Positions 33,647 through 47,699 of a stretch of 64,000 bases of DNA are shown in pieces. The translations under genes and the position numbers were made by a program. The notes beneath the pieces are model-generated. The model saw only the letters and a program-made list of their open reading frames with translations, searched no databases and was not told the origin of the DNA. The DNA is from Cycas panzhihuaensis. Taxonomy: Eukaryota > Cycadophyta. Every line of letters starts with the position of its first letter. Position 1 is the first letter of the stretch. Location: NCBI GenBank assembly GCA_023213395.1, contig CM041465.1, forward strand, positions 216,263,741 through 216,327,740, written 5' to 3'.

Positions 33647-34300
33647 AATTGGATATCATAATCCCACCTAAATAACACCTCAACCATTCTTATCACTAAG
33701 GGTGGGAAGATCATATATGGATCATAAGAGAAGCCCATTTACATAAGAGGTTCTTCCCTCTTCACTAATACCCATCATACCTAAATTGCCAAAGTTCTTT
33801 GGTAAGTCTACTTAAGACCCAATAGCCTATGTGTAAGCTTTTGCTATTGTATGTGCTGAGTACTTACCCTACAATTACTTGGTGATAGAACTATTTTTAA
33901 AGACTCTCTAAGGTGATGCTTTGAAGTGGTTTTATTAGTTAAATATAATATCTATTTACAATTTTCAACAACTAGTTAACACTTTTATTAATTATTTTGA
34001 TGTTGCATACCCTTTTTAAATAGAACAAAAGCCTTACTCTCCATTAAACAAGGAGTAAATGAGTCTTTATATGACTTTATATGTCATGTCTAAGATCTAG
34101 TTCACATCCACCAAGCCCCCTCAGATGATGATCTCCTTTGTGATCTATTTACTAGTGGCCTTAGGCCCTAAGTCTACTTTAAGGTCCTTAAGTTGAGGCC
34201 CATGTATTACAAAGATATAATAGAGAAATACTTAGCTTTTAAAACCTTTGAAAGCTAATCAAGTGTTGAAAAGCTAAATAAACCACCTATTCCTAAAGTA
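33647..34300 (+). pseudogene. gag: gypsy gag capsid region (G2)
   Basis: Frames read PKLPKFFGKST, PIAYV, FAIVCAEYLPYNYLVIELFL, GDALKWFY (about 33912), FQQLVNTFINYFDVAYPF and IEQKPYSPLNKE, matching the retrotransposon gag capsid of Tat/Athila-type gypsy elements. It continues the N-terminal part left of copia C. Stops at several Gln and Trp positions. From 34300 to 35030 there is a lysine-rich region with stops and no other motif. Confidence 0.8.
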
Positions 34301-35030
34301 AAGTTAGGTCATATTGCCAAGATAAAACCTCCTCAAGGTAATCACAACTATGATCATCTTACATCGACCATTTGAGCCATATAAAGGTCCATCCTCACTA
34401 AGCTCCATGTTAACCTATCTCATGCTCTCGAAGCTAAGAAGAGACAAGGGTCATTCAATTTGCAAAAATAGATAAAGGACAAACACCTAATACCTCCCTT
34501 CTCAAGAAGGCACCATGATGTTCTTATTATTAAATTAATATACATGATTATGAGGATTACAACAAACTCAAATCTATACTTTGTCATAGTCAAGCTAGCA
34601 ACAAATCCACCTCTAGGCCCAATTAGGACTATTTGATCTATAAAGATCCATTACCTGACCATATGAAGAAGGTTCTTAAAGATAAGGGTAAAGTTAAAAC
34701 CCAAGACAATAATAATTCCTTAGACTCAAAATCTAAGTTGGTAAGCAAAAGCTGTCCACTAAAACATGGCCCTAAAAAGGTTAATGCTTAAAGAAAACCA
34801 CTTACAAAGGGGGTAGAACCTAAGAAAACCATTAATGTGGTAAAAACTTACAAAGTATCTACCTTAACTAAACCCCTTTAATGGAATTTTCTACCTAAGG
34901 ACAGGCCTTTGGATGCCCTTCCTTAGTTATATATCAACTTATTTACTTCAAGTATATACCACAATACACCAAGGAGGGCTCCTTTTCACTTGTAGAGGAA
35001 CTAAAAATAATTCTTGTATAAATTCTAATC

Positions 35031-35480
35031 ATGGATTTGTTGAAGAGTTACATGGATAAAAAGCAACTTCTCCTTGATGCTCTTAGGCTGTTAAGGCCCA
35101 GTTCACCTAGCAAACCCAATTTAGTCTTTAATTCCACCACATTGCCCAATAAAGAGGAAAGAAATCACAATGAGACAACCCCCTTCTATATCAAGATCAT
35201 GAAAGATGACATCAAAATTAAGAGGTGTATAATGGGTGAAGGTTCCTCTATCAATATTATCCCTTTATGCCTCATGGAAGACTTAGAGATCTCAGCTTAT
35301 GAAATGGTCAATTAGGCTTGTTAAGGTTATGATAAGAATCATAAGATCACTCTTCCACTCTATTTGGTAGTTAAGACCATTATGACAAAGGTCACCATCA
35401 TGGACTTTGACCTTGAGTTCAATATGTTATTGGTCTAACCATGGATCAATTGAATATTAGTTGTCTATTGCTAACTCTTT
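35031..35480 (+). pseudogene. pol: gypsy protease (G2)
   Basis: An open piece at 35031-35315 includes PFYIKIMKDDIKIKRCIMGE then GSSINIIPLCLMEDLEI, matching the gypsy aspartic protease pattern 'V.ALVDPGAS.NI+PL.L...L'. The catalytic D-x-G-[AS] is changed to MGEGSS, so the Asp appears lost. YLVVKTIMTKVTIMDFDLEF follows as the rest of the fold. From about 35480 to 36470 only scattered fragments remain. Confidence 0.78.
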
Positions 35481-36469
35481 AGTGAGCACAAATTTACTCA
35501 TAAAGGTGAGCTTAAAATTATTAAGTGTAAGAATAAATCACTCCAAAAATCTATCCCATTGGTGGATGTCATCCTTGAAGAAGGGGAACCCTCTTCTTGG
35601 GTATTTGATAATATTGTAATACTAAACCACTTCCACAAGTAACTCAAGAGGAGCTAAAGCAAGTTTATAGAATCACCATTGATCCTTTTAAAGAGCATTT
35701 TCCTTCTTATCATATAAATGCTACTTTGTCTCCTACCCAAATTGAGGACTCTCCCTTGCTCATTGACTTATCTAACATGCCTATGAATCAACTCATCGTT
35801 GAGTCTTAATTTAAATTGCTTAGTCAACTTGATTGGGACCTCCTTGTCTAAATGGCTCTATCATAAGAGATAACTATTCTTATTGATATTGTTTCTTACA
35901 CTTATGTTTCTTCATTATGAGCGCTATCCACTTTGGATTAACTACTGCACACTCCTCCCCAAGATAAGGATTTAGTCTCTAAAAGCATCCTCCACCTTGA
36001 CCATTTTAAGAATGATGAGGATATTCTTAAACACTTGATGGGAGTCTCACCTAACCTCTCATTTAATCATCACAAGCTTGGTTTTGCCACATATATCCAG
36101 TTTAGTTTACCTTTAGCATAATCACTTCTTTATTGGCACTCAACTTGCACCTCCTCACTTCAAGGAGGGAAATGCCATGCTTGTCAAGGATATCATTGAT
36201 GTCAATCTTGGAACTTAATAAGAGACTAAGATAATCAATGTAAGCAACTATTATTCTACCTTAGAGATGTAATAATTATAAGACCTTTTTTCTTGAGTTC
36301 TCTTCTGTCTATGCATGGGATTACATGGATATGAAGGGTCTACATCCTAATTTCATAGTCCATAATATTATTACCATTATTAAAGCCAAACCTAAACATA
36401 AAAAATAAAGGCCTATCCATTCTTAATTTTCTATTACCATTAAGCAAGAAGTAAAGCTCTTAAAAGTAG

Positions 36470-37770
36470 TTTTTATCAAATCAATAGATTACTCCTAATA
36501 GGTATCTAATATTGTTCCCATCATAAATAAAAAAACTTCCCATTCGTATTTGTATTAATTTTCAAGATGTCAATGATTCTTGCCCTAAGAACATCTTTCC
36601 TTTACACTTTACTGATTATATTTGGGACCAAATGGCTAGATTTAAAGGCACATCCCTCGTGGATGACTTATTAGGTTATAATCATATTCTCATCTCTCCT
36701 AAGGACTACCATAAAACAATCTTCACTACACCATGTAGAACCTTTATGTATAAATTCATGTTGTTTAGCCTTAAGAATGTTGGGGCTACTTAACAATAGT
36801 TTATTATTTTTATTTTTCATGACCTATTAGGAATTACTGTCAAAGTCTACCTTGATGACATGTTGGGATTATCTTGTCACTAAGTAAATTGTATTCATAA
36901 TCTTAGAATAATCTTCAAACACTATTAAAAATACCAATTATGCCTAAATCCCAACAAGTGTATTTTCATGGTCACCTTAGGAAAGATGCTTAGGAACATC
37001 ATGTCAAGAGATGGTATTAAGGTAAACCCCGATAGATTCATAGCCATAATTGAGATGCCCCTACTTTGCAATTAAAAGCATGTCAAATCTTTCCTTATAA
37101 GGCTTGGGTTCCTATGATGATTTATTGTCGATTTCACTCTTAATACTAAACCCCTTACAAACCTTTTTAAAATGGGAGCCTCGCTTGAATGGACCTTAAC
37201 TATACAAGAATCATTTAACAAGCTCAAACAAGTATTAATTTTGGCCCTAACACTCACTCCTCCATTCTTTGACAAACCTTTTATTCTATATACCTCTTCT
37301 ATAGAAGAGTCTCTTAAAGTTATTCTACCTTAAGAAGTTGAGTTTACATAGAAGCAATCCATTTACTTCATTAGTCATACCTTGGTTACAAGAGAGCTAA
37401 CTTACACCCCATCTAAGAAAGAATATATGGATTTAGTTTTTACAACCAAGAAATTATGCCATTATTTACTAAGTAACACCACTCTTATTATTGTATAATT
37501 AGATCTAATCTATCTTCTTCTTACCAATAATGACTTTATCGAGTGCATAGGTAAGTGGGAATTATTATTGTAAGTATTTGACTTGTAAATGTCCAATCGT
37601 AAGAAGGAGATGGTTGTTATTGGACAACTCACTATACCCCTACTTCCTAATAATAATCATATTGGTGTTGATGACATGCTCCCTAATGATTATATCTTTT
37701 AAATTGATGTTGTCCATAATAAGTCAGTCTAGGATAAGGACATCTAAGTCTATCTTCTAGATCAGATGTA
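36470..37770 (+). pseudogene. pol: gypsy reverse transcriptase-RNase H (G2)
   Basis: RT in pieces: RICINFQDVNDSCPKNIFP, IPR/SLVDDLLGYNHILISPKD, IFTTPCRTFMYKFMLFSLKN, VYLDDMLG (36846, catalytic YLDD kept), YQLCLNPNKCIF, MSRDGIKVNPD, then HVKSFLIRLGFL, LEWTLTIQESFNKLKQVL and PFFDKPFILYTSS. RNase H: AIYFISHTLVTRELTYTPSK-type segment, EYMDLVFTTKKLCHYLL. Conserved blocks and order are clear; stops are many. The end at 37840-37870 (DEVLYKYSFDGV) leads into the integrase linker but is cut off. Confidence 0.88.
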
Positions 37771-37873
37771 TCCTTATGATGCCACTTCTAAAAAGAGGAA
37801 ATGAGTTAGGAAAGCTACACTCAAGGATCTCCTCCTTGATGAAGTATTGTATAAGTACTCCTTTGATGGAGTC

Positions 37874-38100
37874 TAGAATTGCGTCTGCGAGATGGTCACT
37901 ATACTTAGTAGGGGTTAAGGTGGTCAACAACCAATACCGAAATGTGAATATAATCCTACAAGTGGAAGAGAACACCACACAGGGCATCCGTGCACCAAAG
38001 CACAAGTTCAGGACCCACGAATGGTGCCTAACTTCCTCAGAGTAGTTTTTGCTTTTGATTTTGAGGGAAAGATGCGCGTAAGGGTATCTCGAGTAAACCC
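37874..38100 (+). repeat. fragment of the PMD-like repeat left end
   Basis: About 230 bp matching 10448-10670 and 57501-57720 with only scattered differences (shared GATGGTCACTA, GAACACCACACAGGGCATCC, TAGTTTTTGCTTTT). It ends before the CCTCCCACCCTTGGATGGCC segment of the longer copies. It is either a truncated copy or an independent short element. It marks the point where gypsy G2 stops. Confidence 0.8.
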
Positions 38101-38246
38101 CAGGAAATAAGATCAAGGATAAAGCTAATTCCAAGGGCAAGGATAATTCTATTAAGGCCAATATAATCAAGGCTAATTTAATTAAAGTGAAAGACACAAT
38201 TTTAGATCTCAAAGAAGAGGTAGAGGACAAAGTCTAATACGAAGGA
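38101..38246 (+). pseudogene. lysine-rich gag fragment, probably left part of copia D
   Basis: A Lys/Ile-rich frame (IKDKANSKGKDNSIKANI) lies immediately before the TSD-like ATTAA of A-. After A- at 52130 the sequence resumes with DKKEGVLEIDEEE and a knuckle, so this may be the basic gag stretch of copia D. The join is plausible but short. Confidence 0.4.
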
Positions 38247-38251
38247 ATTAA

Positions 38252-38688
38252 TTTTAAATTTTATGTATATGCAAGTTGCAGGTCAGGTGTTAAACCAACG
38301 AGAAGCAGGGAGTATTACATACTAGGAACATGTGCAAGAAGACTTGAATACCATATTTATCATGGAAAACTCGAAAGAGAGAAAACCCATTAACACAATG
38401 TTTATTATATTAAAATATTAAAATATTAAAATAACATAGTGTTAAACGATGAGATGAAATACAAGTTGATATAATGAGATTACATTAATCTAAGATGATT
38501 AGTTAACATACCAAAAGGGTACATAAAAATATAGCCTAAAATGGTGTCATAACTCTTTATATATGGACATGATGTTTTTGTTATACCTATTCATATAGAG
38601 ACACATCCCTCTATTGTACCTACTTATGATAACTATCCCTTAATAAAGTATTAAGTATATAGTTAACCTAAGTTAATTATCACTAACA
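38252..38688 (-). repeat. 3' LTR of copia A-
   Basis: 437 bp. The minus strand begins TGTTAGTGATAATTAACTTA, the same start as the A+ LTR. The other end (TTTTAAATTTTATG) aligns with TGTTAAGGTTTGTG of the partner LTR at 51697. Confidence 0.85.
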
Positions 38689-38699
38689 TCCTATTTTAA

Positions 38700-40742
38700 T
38701 GTAAAAAAGAGATGAAGTAAAATTAACTGCTCTATTAGTTAAGAGAACTATCTTTATAGTCTGACCCCCTCATAAGGATGATGTTGTTGAGTGTTGATTA
38801 GCGATGTTTGTCTAATAACTCCATGTCAACCCAGTTAGTGGTTGAAGAAAATTCCACTGAAAGCTTACTTTCATCAAACACCTTTCAAATAATCATTTGG
38901 TATCTTGCTTCTAATGTTTACACTTGATCTTGTAGGTACTCTTCTCCCAAACTAAGAGTTTTCTTCATAGGTTGTAATGTTTCATCAACTAAAGATGAGT
39001 CCAAATTGAACATATAGTATGTAACTTTAGCATAATTCAATTGGCACAATAGTTTATCTTGTCCTTTCTTTATGACCTAAGAGGTTTAAACCTAATATAA
39101 TCTCCTCAAGTCTAGGTTAAGAAATATAAACTAAATATTATTTTGATATAACTCTCCACCAAGTATAGCTACCATATTTGACTTGTTTACTAGCTTTTAA
39201 CTAATGGGTTTAATCATTACCTCAGAGTCAATTCGAATAAAAGGAATATTTTCATCTAAAGAATCTTGTCCTCCTCCATAACTGCTCTTTAGGAAGGATT
39301 CATTTTCCATAATGAATTAAGAACATGGGAGCGGGTGACTTTCATCATTTGAAGTCAACTTGTAGTTTGAGTTTCAATTGACCTTTCTGTTACATCCTTA
39401 ATTATGACTCATAATGATTTAGAGGAGGTTCCCATCTCCTCAATGAGTAAATAGTGTTTTTTATTACCTTTTACATTAGTTTCCTCTTAGAGCTTGACCT
39501 TTGAAAGATTAAGAGATGTCGTGAAGGGGGGGTAACAAACATTTGATAGTAGAGGCTTACACTAGTATGTCGATGTTTCATTAATCTTTATATCCTAACA
39601 ATGAAGAAACTTATGCATTACTAAATCCCATAGTTTGTATGTATGACTGTTTCCATAATATCCTATAAAAGCACTTTTATGATTATGGTTAAATTTCTTT
39701 AACTATCTGTCAAAGATTAGTGCATTTGTAATGCACTAGAAGATTTTTATTTTCTTAATAGAAGGCATCCAACTAGTTTATCTTTCATGTGGCATCACAC
39801 TTTAAACTGTAGAGGTTGGAATTTGATTCATAATGTGAATAAAAATTCTCACAACTGTTATCTTTAAATTAGATAGAATATGTTATGTTTGCACCCTACA
39901 CAATGCCATGTCGATTAAGGCATTAACTTTTCATGTGATAACTCCATCATGTGGGATTAACTCAATACCATGATTAGAACAAAACTTAAAAATGTGATTA
40001 TCATAGATGCTTCCACGATAACTCCTTAACAATTCTATTTGATTTTCACATATCTTTTTAGTTATTTCTTTAAATCAATTCACTTCTAACTTATCTTTCA
40101 TTTTTTATTTATTTTTAGAAAAATATACCTAAGTGTCTTGAGTAAAAAGAAGATTATGATTTATTCTAGGTGTATACCATAACTTCTTAAGATAACCACC
40201 TTTCACTATAACTATTTCAGTATTTTTTATTGGTACCACACTAGTACTATTGAGTATAATATACCTTTAGCCAAGATTTTAGTTTAATACATCAAAACTT
40301 TGCTTACTATGAGAGATATATTTTTGTGTACCTGAGTTAGTCATTGAATAGTCCTTTTGATTTGGTGACTTTTGAGTTGATACTTGCATATAATAAGCTA
40401 TAATCTTCTCCTTCTCATTGGCCTACATTAAGTTCTTTTTTCTCACCTAGTGGTCCTTTTTCTTATGGCCCATTTTTTTACAATAGGTACATGAACCATT
40501 ATATTTCTTCTTCTTCTTTTTATTCGTACCCTCCTCATGTGAATGTTTACCCCTATCTTCATCCTCATTTTTTTAAAAATTTTAAGGATAGGGTATGACT
40601 AATATCAATAGAATCCACAAACCTATGACATTTAAGCTTAGTTTCCTTTGCAAGAAGGAGCTTCTTTAGATTTTGAAATGAGGTAAATTGCAACATCTCG
40701 TCAATACTATACATGGTTTGAAAGGTATTATAGGATATTAGA
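38700..40742 (-). pseudogene. pol: copia gag-pol remnant with missing RT core (A-)
   Basis: Reverse complement of the same pieces as A+: gag YNTFQTMYSIDEMLQFTSFQ (40565-40742), knuckle near 40490, GSVVLKKLWYTPRINHNLL-like segment near 40170, integrase second-Asp region near 40030, GYYGN near 39655, and the short RT start near 39280 followed by KEGQDKLLCQLN near 39040. RT box and RNase H are absent, exactly as in A+. Frames are broken throughout. Confidence 0.78.
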
Positions 40743-41889
40743 AGCACACCTTTCAGAGTCACCAGATGCAAGGGGATCAAGCCTATATAATTGGCAATTA
40801 TGGTGCTAAAGGATCCTTAGAAGCAAAAGAGAGGATTATCCACAAAGGACATCCGTACATCAGAACGTAGGTTCAAGGACCTGCAAATGGTGCACAAACC
40901 TTCCCCTTATGATGAGCACATTCTTGGATTCCAGATGGGTGAGGGGGCTCCCTCAGTTTACCAAGTAGCCTCAAAGGGGACTCTCCTATCCTGACTGGTT
41001 GAGGATGGAGAGATAGGATGAAAATTTACTTTTCCCAGGAAGGAGGGAAAAGAAGGAGATGGACCCCAATGGAGAAGGGGATACCTATAGACAAACAAAA
41101 GGTGGCAAATAACGAAGATGTAAGGAGGAAGTTGGGTGGAAGGACTAACTCCTAAATAGGAGGTAAGACAAGATGATGTATTACCAAAGGGGGCACCTAG
41201 AGACGGATGCTCCTAAGGTACCAACGCCCTAGGCGGATAGCTAGGTGTATAAGGCATTATGCAATATGTTTTTATTTTGTTTCACAATGAGTAGAGTGGT
41301 GTTATGAAGTATTGCTACTTCTAATTTATTGTGAATTAAAAGAAGAAGGAAAAGAACAATAACACTCTCTTTCGATTCTTGCCTCTCTCTTTTCCTTTAC
41401 AAATGGAAATAAAAGCAAAGGAACCAAGAAAGCAAAAAATCATATGAAGAGAATGTAGTAGCTAGTGTAAACTACCCTGATAGTACATGGGAAAGAAAAG
41501 GGTGGTGATAGAGAAGCTTGTAACCATTTATACCCTTACCCTAATAGATGTGAGAGTCTTGCAAGAAAAAGGGAACATGAATGCAACAAAGGTAGGAAAC
41601 TGCTCCACTAGTAGGGTTAATGCCTACATATGCAAAATGGTTGTTTCTTTCCTAATGAGCAAATCAAGCAATTCACAAGTAACAAAGTATGCATAACCTT
41701 TCCTTTTCTCCTTTTTTCCTTTTCTCCTTTTCTCTTGGGAGAGGGGGAGAAGGGTAAGAAAGAAGATAAGGTAGGAGGAGGTGCATTTGGAACTGGGATG
41801 GATAGTGTAGTAGACCCATCTCCTTCCTCATGATCCTCTTTCACCCACCTAATGCTCCTCGTCGCGATTGGTGTTGTAGGAGAAGTACT

Positions 41890-42107
41890 AGTGGGGCTTC
41901 CTTACCTTCCCCAAGAACTGGTGTAGAAAGAAACCAAAAGGAGAAAGGAGTTGTACAAAATGAAAGTTCAAAGTAAAGTAGAGAAAATAAATGGATATCA
42001 ATACCTTCTACAATGATCTTTACTTGCTTCAAAGAATGAGACCTGCACAACAAGTTGTTTTTCCTTTCCCACGGGTGCTAAATACACACAAGAACAAATG
42101 TGTGTTC
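41890..42107 (+). repeat. tandem duplication, first unit
   Basis: About 218 bp, from GTGGGGCTTCCTTACC to AACAAATGTGTGTTCAT, repeated at 43417-43638 with few differences (for example GGTGTAGAAAG versus GGTGCAGAAAG). Each unit runs directly into a TA microsatellite. Copies I and III of the host repeat have only a single equivalent (11397, 58405). Confidence 0.92.
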
Positions 42108-43415
<1,308 letters not shown>

Positions 43416-43416
43416 G

Positions 43417-43635
43417 AGCGGGGCTTCCTTACCTTCCCCAAGAACTGGTGCAGAAAGAAACCAAAAGGAGAAAGGAGTTATACAAAATAAAAGTTCAAAG
43501 TAAATTAGAGAAAATAAAAGGGATATCAATACCTTCTACAATGATCTTTACTTGCTTCAAAAAATTAGACCTGCACAAGAAGTTATTTTCCTTTCCCACG
43601 AGTGATGAATACACACAAGAACAAATGTGTGTTCA

Positions 43636-43638
<3 letters not shown>
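43417..43638 (+). repeat. tandem duplication, second unit
   Basis: Second copy of 41890-42107. It ends AACAAATGTGTGTTCATTCAT and passes into another TA run. Confidence 0.92.
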
Positions 43639-43701
<63 letters not shown>

Positions 43702-43720
43702 TGTATGTATGTATGTGTGT
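43639..43720 (+). repeat. compound microsatellite (AT)n(GTAT)n
   Basis: About 36 nt of AT followed by about 43 nt of GTAT tetranucleotides, at the point equivalent to the 1.3-kb TA tract in the tandem unit. Confidence 0.95.
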
Positions 43721-44808
43721 ATTTATGCTTGCTAAAAGAAAAGATTGTGATCTTATATAAATACTTTTTTAAACAAGCACAATGTGTAATTCAAACTTTA
43801 CTTTATATGCATGTGAAATGTTCAAACAACCATGGGAAAAAGGGGGGTAGAGAGGGAGAGAAAGATAGCCTCAAAATGGCTAGCCCTCTTAGTAAGGTAC
43901 CTCCACACATCCAAGCACTCTAAACCAATGGATCAAGCTAGAAGTTAAGGCTTCTAAGTAATAGGAAAGGCAATAACGCTTATGAACAGTAAAAGCTACA
44001 AAAAAACACAAAAGCTACAAATGTTGTAATATGCAACTTTTGCAGGATTTGCAAGGTGAAGCTAGAACTTTGCAAACTATACGGACTTGCTATAAAAAAT
44101 AAGATTTTAATGGCATATGAAGACTAGTTATAGGCATTACAAGCTGTTGTCAATGCTATAACCAGTAGAATCCCTTCCCTTAAGGGTTTCTGAGTGTGCA
44201 AGATAGGTATAGGGCAAGAAAAGTCACAAAGGGTAGGAGGTTACCCTAGAGGAGATAGCCAAGAGGGTCAAAAATGTAGCCTCAAACTCCTTTCTCCATC
44301 TGCTACAATCTTTTCTCTCAACCTTTATGGTAGGAACCCAGAAGAAACCTCAAGGTGTGAAGGAAATAAGCCAAAAGGAGAAAGGGTTTACCTTCTAAAT
44401 GAAGAGTGTATGAAAGGGTTTACAGACAAAATTAGAACAATATATAGGAAACCCTATTTCTAAAAGAAAGAGACAAAACATAGGCTTGAAAATCCCTATT
44501 GAAATTAGTTTGAAATAGTTTTACCTCATGAAGTAGTTGGGAAAGAGGGTCTCCCTTGAAGGATGGATGAGAGATCCCTTCAACGATGTGAGAAAGGAGT
44601 ATAACCTGTAGGAAAACTTAATACAAATGACTTGATGGAGTGCTTGAGAGGAGGACCTATCCAGATCAGGATGTTGTAGACCTGCGACTTAGGGTTTTTA
44701 CCCTAAGGAAGGAAGAGGCAAGAGTGAAGAGCAGGAGGCAACTAATGGAGAGCTTTCTTTCTTTCTAAAAAAATTTGCCAAGAGAGTGCAAATGAGCCAA
44801 AAATTAGG

Positions 44809-44847
44809 TTTTTATACCCAACCCTAATCTTCCTGGTGATTAGGGAT
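44809..44847 (-). promoter_or_regulatory. minus-strand TATA and telo-box promoter, copy II
   Basis: Minus strand: AATCACC-spaced telo-boxes (AACCCTAATC at 44820-44829 opposite GATTAGGGAT at 44838-44847) just upstream of TATAAAAACC (44809-44816), then a CT-rich leader. Homologous in position and layout to copies I and III. Confidence 0.55.
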
Positions 44848-47007
44848 CAACCTAGGTGGGAAATAACCTATTGCCACATGTTAGTTTCATAATTAATGCA
44901 AAATTAGCCATGACTAGGCCAAAATCTAAGAGTGAACAATCGTACCACACCAAAATTCATGGTACTATAGAGTTTGTTGCAGTACTGCAAACAATGCCAT
45001 AGTGTGTTCAAAACAAGGCAAAAAATAAAAGGGGAGCTAAAAAGATCCCAAAAAGGGGGGTCCTAGACTCCGAAAGGTCAAAATAATGAGCTACTAGGGA
45101 GTTTAGGGGATTTCAAAAGTTGGTGGGACCATGACAAGCAAAAGAAAGGTGGTGACTAGGTCTCGATAAGAGATAAGTAGTAAGTGAGGAGGATGATTAG
45201 GCCTAAATGGGTCGTTAGGGATCACATCACACCAAAGATGGTAAAACGTAAGCTATAGTAGCCAAGAGTACTTAAGGATGATATGAAGGCATGGTGGAGG
45301 GCCATAAAGAGCCATGGGACATTAGTCCTAAGTTGTCATAGGCTAAAGTAGTAGATGCAAACGTGAGTATGAAGGCAAGCTAAGTATAACAATCATGCAA
45401 TCAATTAATAACATGCAAAATGTGTCTAATAATATTTAAATTACATTATGAAGTTGATGAAGAGTGAGGATAGAAATATACCTGTGCTTACCTGAGAGGT
45501 GTCATCTATGTCCATTCCCAATAACTTGGAAATACTACCCCCTTGGCAGTAGAGCCTTGTTGCTCAGAAATGTAAAGCAATGATGAATGTTGTCAATACA
45601 AAGGTTAGTATTATGCGTCAATGTGCAAGGTGTTGTCATCCAAGGGAGTGACAAGTGTCATGGCAGAATGCATGGATAAGGAGGAGAGAGGGGCAGTATA
45701 GGGGCTACCTATGCATCACCCTAGAATTTAATGAGAAACAGGGTGGATGAGGGGGATGCCCCCATCACACCTATGCAAGATAAGTAATACTAATGGTCAC
45801 AACCATAACTAATAAAATAACATGAATGAGGAGTATGTACATGTGAAGATCAAAATGCAAGGGCCTCATACCATGGATGGTACGAAGAATAAAATAAATT
45901 TGGTGGTCACCATAGTTTAACCTTATTAGTGGTCAGCTTTCAAAGATATAAATGAATCATAAAATGAAGGGTGAGATAATCCTAAAACCTAGGTGATTGG
46001 GCAACCTATTAGGCTATCTAGGGAGGACCATCAAGAAGGGGGAGACAATGCTCGAGGATGCGACAGAAAAGGCTATCAGCCTCAGTATTTAAGTGTTGTG
46101 GAATATGTTGAATGTCCACAGAGGAGAAACGAGTAGGAGAGACATAGCAGTCAAAGCAAGGGCTCTCAAACATAGGTAATACACCTAGTAAATCTAGGTA
46201 ACCTATGACATGACGATCTGAGAGTCACAAAGGAGGATAATGGGACCATGGTGGAAACAGAGTGCATCGGTAAGGGCCTCAATAATAACTATATATTTAG
46301 CTTTGTTACTTATGGCCTTAGGGAGAAAGACTCTAGAACATATATAGTCATATCTGGAGGGGTCACGGAGGATCCACTAGGCGACAGAAGGTCCTAGATT
46401 ACCATGACTTCCTCCATCGGTAAAGATAAGTAGTACCATGGTGAAAAGGAAATAAGGTTTACACTAAATGGTAAGAGAAATAACAACGGTAAGGTCAAAA
46501 AGTGAAGAAGAGGAGAAGAGGTAGCGATGGGGCTATAATTACTCAGAATGCTATGAATATGGACCATAAAATAATAGAAGAGTCCTAAAAGGAGGTTATT
46601 GGGCTTGAAGAAACTAACTTGATGAAGCGGCAGGGAGGCAACAACAAAAAAGACCCTTTGGGGCTCCCAAAGGTTACTAAAAAGACCAAGGAGATCTAAA
46701 AAGGGGGAGGCGCTTCCTTTGGGAGCCTCAAAGGCTCGAACAGGTAGCAAAAGTGGATCTAGAATGCCAAAATGAGTCAAAGGAGTATAAATATGGGTAT
46801 GTTTTGGGGTGATGTAGAAAATGAGGTAGAAGGGATCTGTAGGAGACTGAAGGGATCATTACAAATGTGCCAAAAGAGCTCGAAACGGAGGCTGTAGAAG
46901 TAAAATAGGGGATAGACCCTAAAGACAAAGGTAATGAGGCCAAGGAGATGGTCTCAAGGGCTATCATGGTAAAGGAAAAGGAGGAAGTACCCCCCAAGAC
47001 CCCTGCG

Positions 47008-47015
47008 TATATAAA
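47008..47015 (+). promoter_or_regulatory. plus-strand TATA box, copy II
   Basis: TATATAAA about 2.2 kb right of the minus-strand TATA. The aligned copy III has TATATATAAG. A GGATTGAGGTGAAG stretch about 130 bp downstream aligns with GGATCAAGGTGAGG in copy III and may be a 5' splice site. Confidence 0.5.
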
Positions 47016-47699
47016 GGAAGGGGGGTGAAAATAGAATTCATTTTCATGGGCCCCATGATTGATCTAGAGCCCTTCCCTCTATGCAGTAGAGCCCTACTAG
47101 ATTTCAAGAGTACTTTGCAGGAGATCTGACTATTGGATTGAGGTGAAGAGATAGCGCATAGGAGTAGGACAATGAGATGGTGGTAGTCATACCTCATTGA
47201 GTGAGTGGATAATTCCTTATACCTTCCATTTCGTTGCATTAAGTTTATGACTTTTTTACGGTTTCTTGGCTTAATTTAGGCCCCTTAAGGGCAAATTAGG
47301 ACCACCTAGAGCTCAAACAGGGTCCGGGGAGGGAGAGGACTAGGGCATTAGGTAGCCCTAGTCCCAATGGGCCAGGCCTTGGCCCACTTAGACTAATTTT
47401 AGGGTTTTTTAGGGCATCCCCCCATTTTTAGAGGGGGTAACAATGGCCTCATAGCAAAGATTATAGTGCTATAAGGTTTACAATAGGGCCACTGAGGGAA
47501 TGCCAAAATCTTAGTGGGACCCATGTCAAACTCCACGGTATTACAGAGTTTAATACGGGGCAGAGAGAGGATAGTAGAAAAAGAGAAAAATGGGGCCCAA
47601 TAGATGACCTAGCTCACTCTAGTGGAGTACAAGACATCCAAGGGGTAGTAGGACATGTAGTGGAGAAGTTGTGGACTAACTTTGGATTGTTTTCAAATG

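Larger units (their letters stand above)
27395..37870 (+). mobile_element. Ty3/gypsy element G2, interrupted by copia C
   Basis: Plus-strand gypsy with gag (27840-28703, then 33647-34300), protease (35031-35480) and RT-RNase H (36470-37770), then a DEVLYKYSFDGV segment typical of the RNase H-integrase linker of non-chromodomain gypsy elements. It stops at 37870 where a PMD-like repeat fragment begins. The gag and protease style suggests the Tat/Athila branch. GACACCATTTTGGTGACT at about 27397 is in the position of, and resembles, the primer-site region of such elements. Confidence 0.8.

Noticed and set aside
37858-37900. Reading the start of the left-end module as gypsy pol (FDGV followed by CVCEMV)
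   Set aside because: The resemblance to the gypsy linker 'FDGV.LRCV.E' ends at once, and the DNA from 37874 matches the repeats at 10448 and 57501, which have different left flanks.
43417-43638. The duplicated 220-bp unit as LTRs of a small element
   Set aside because: There is no TG...CA end, primer site or polypurine tract, and the sequence between the units is only microsatellite.
46394-47239. Three overlapping minus-strand open frames of 89-128 residues
   Set aside because: They are antisense to the plus-promoter region, with no family resemblance and no conservation in copy III.
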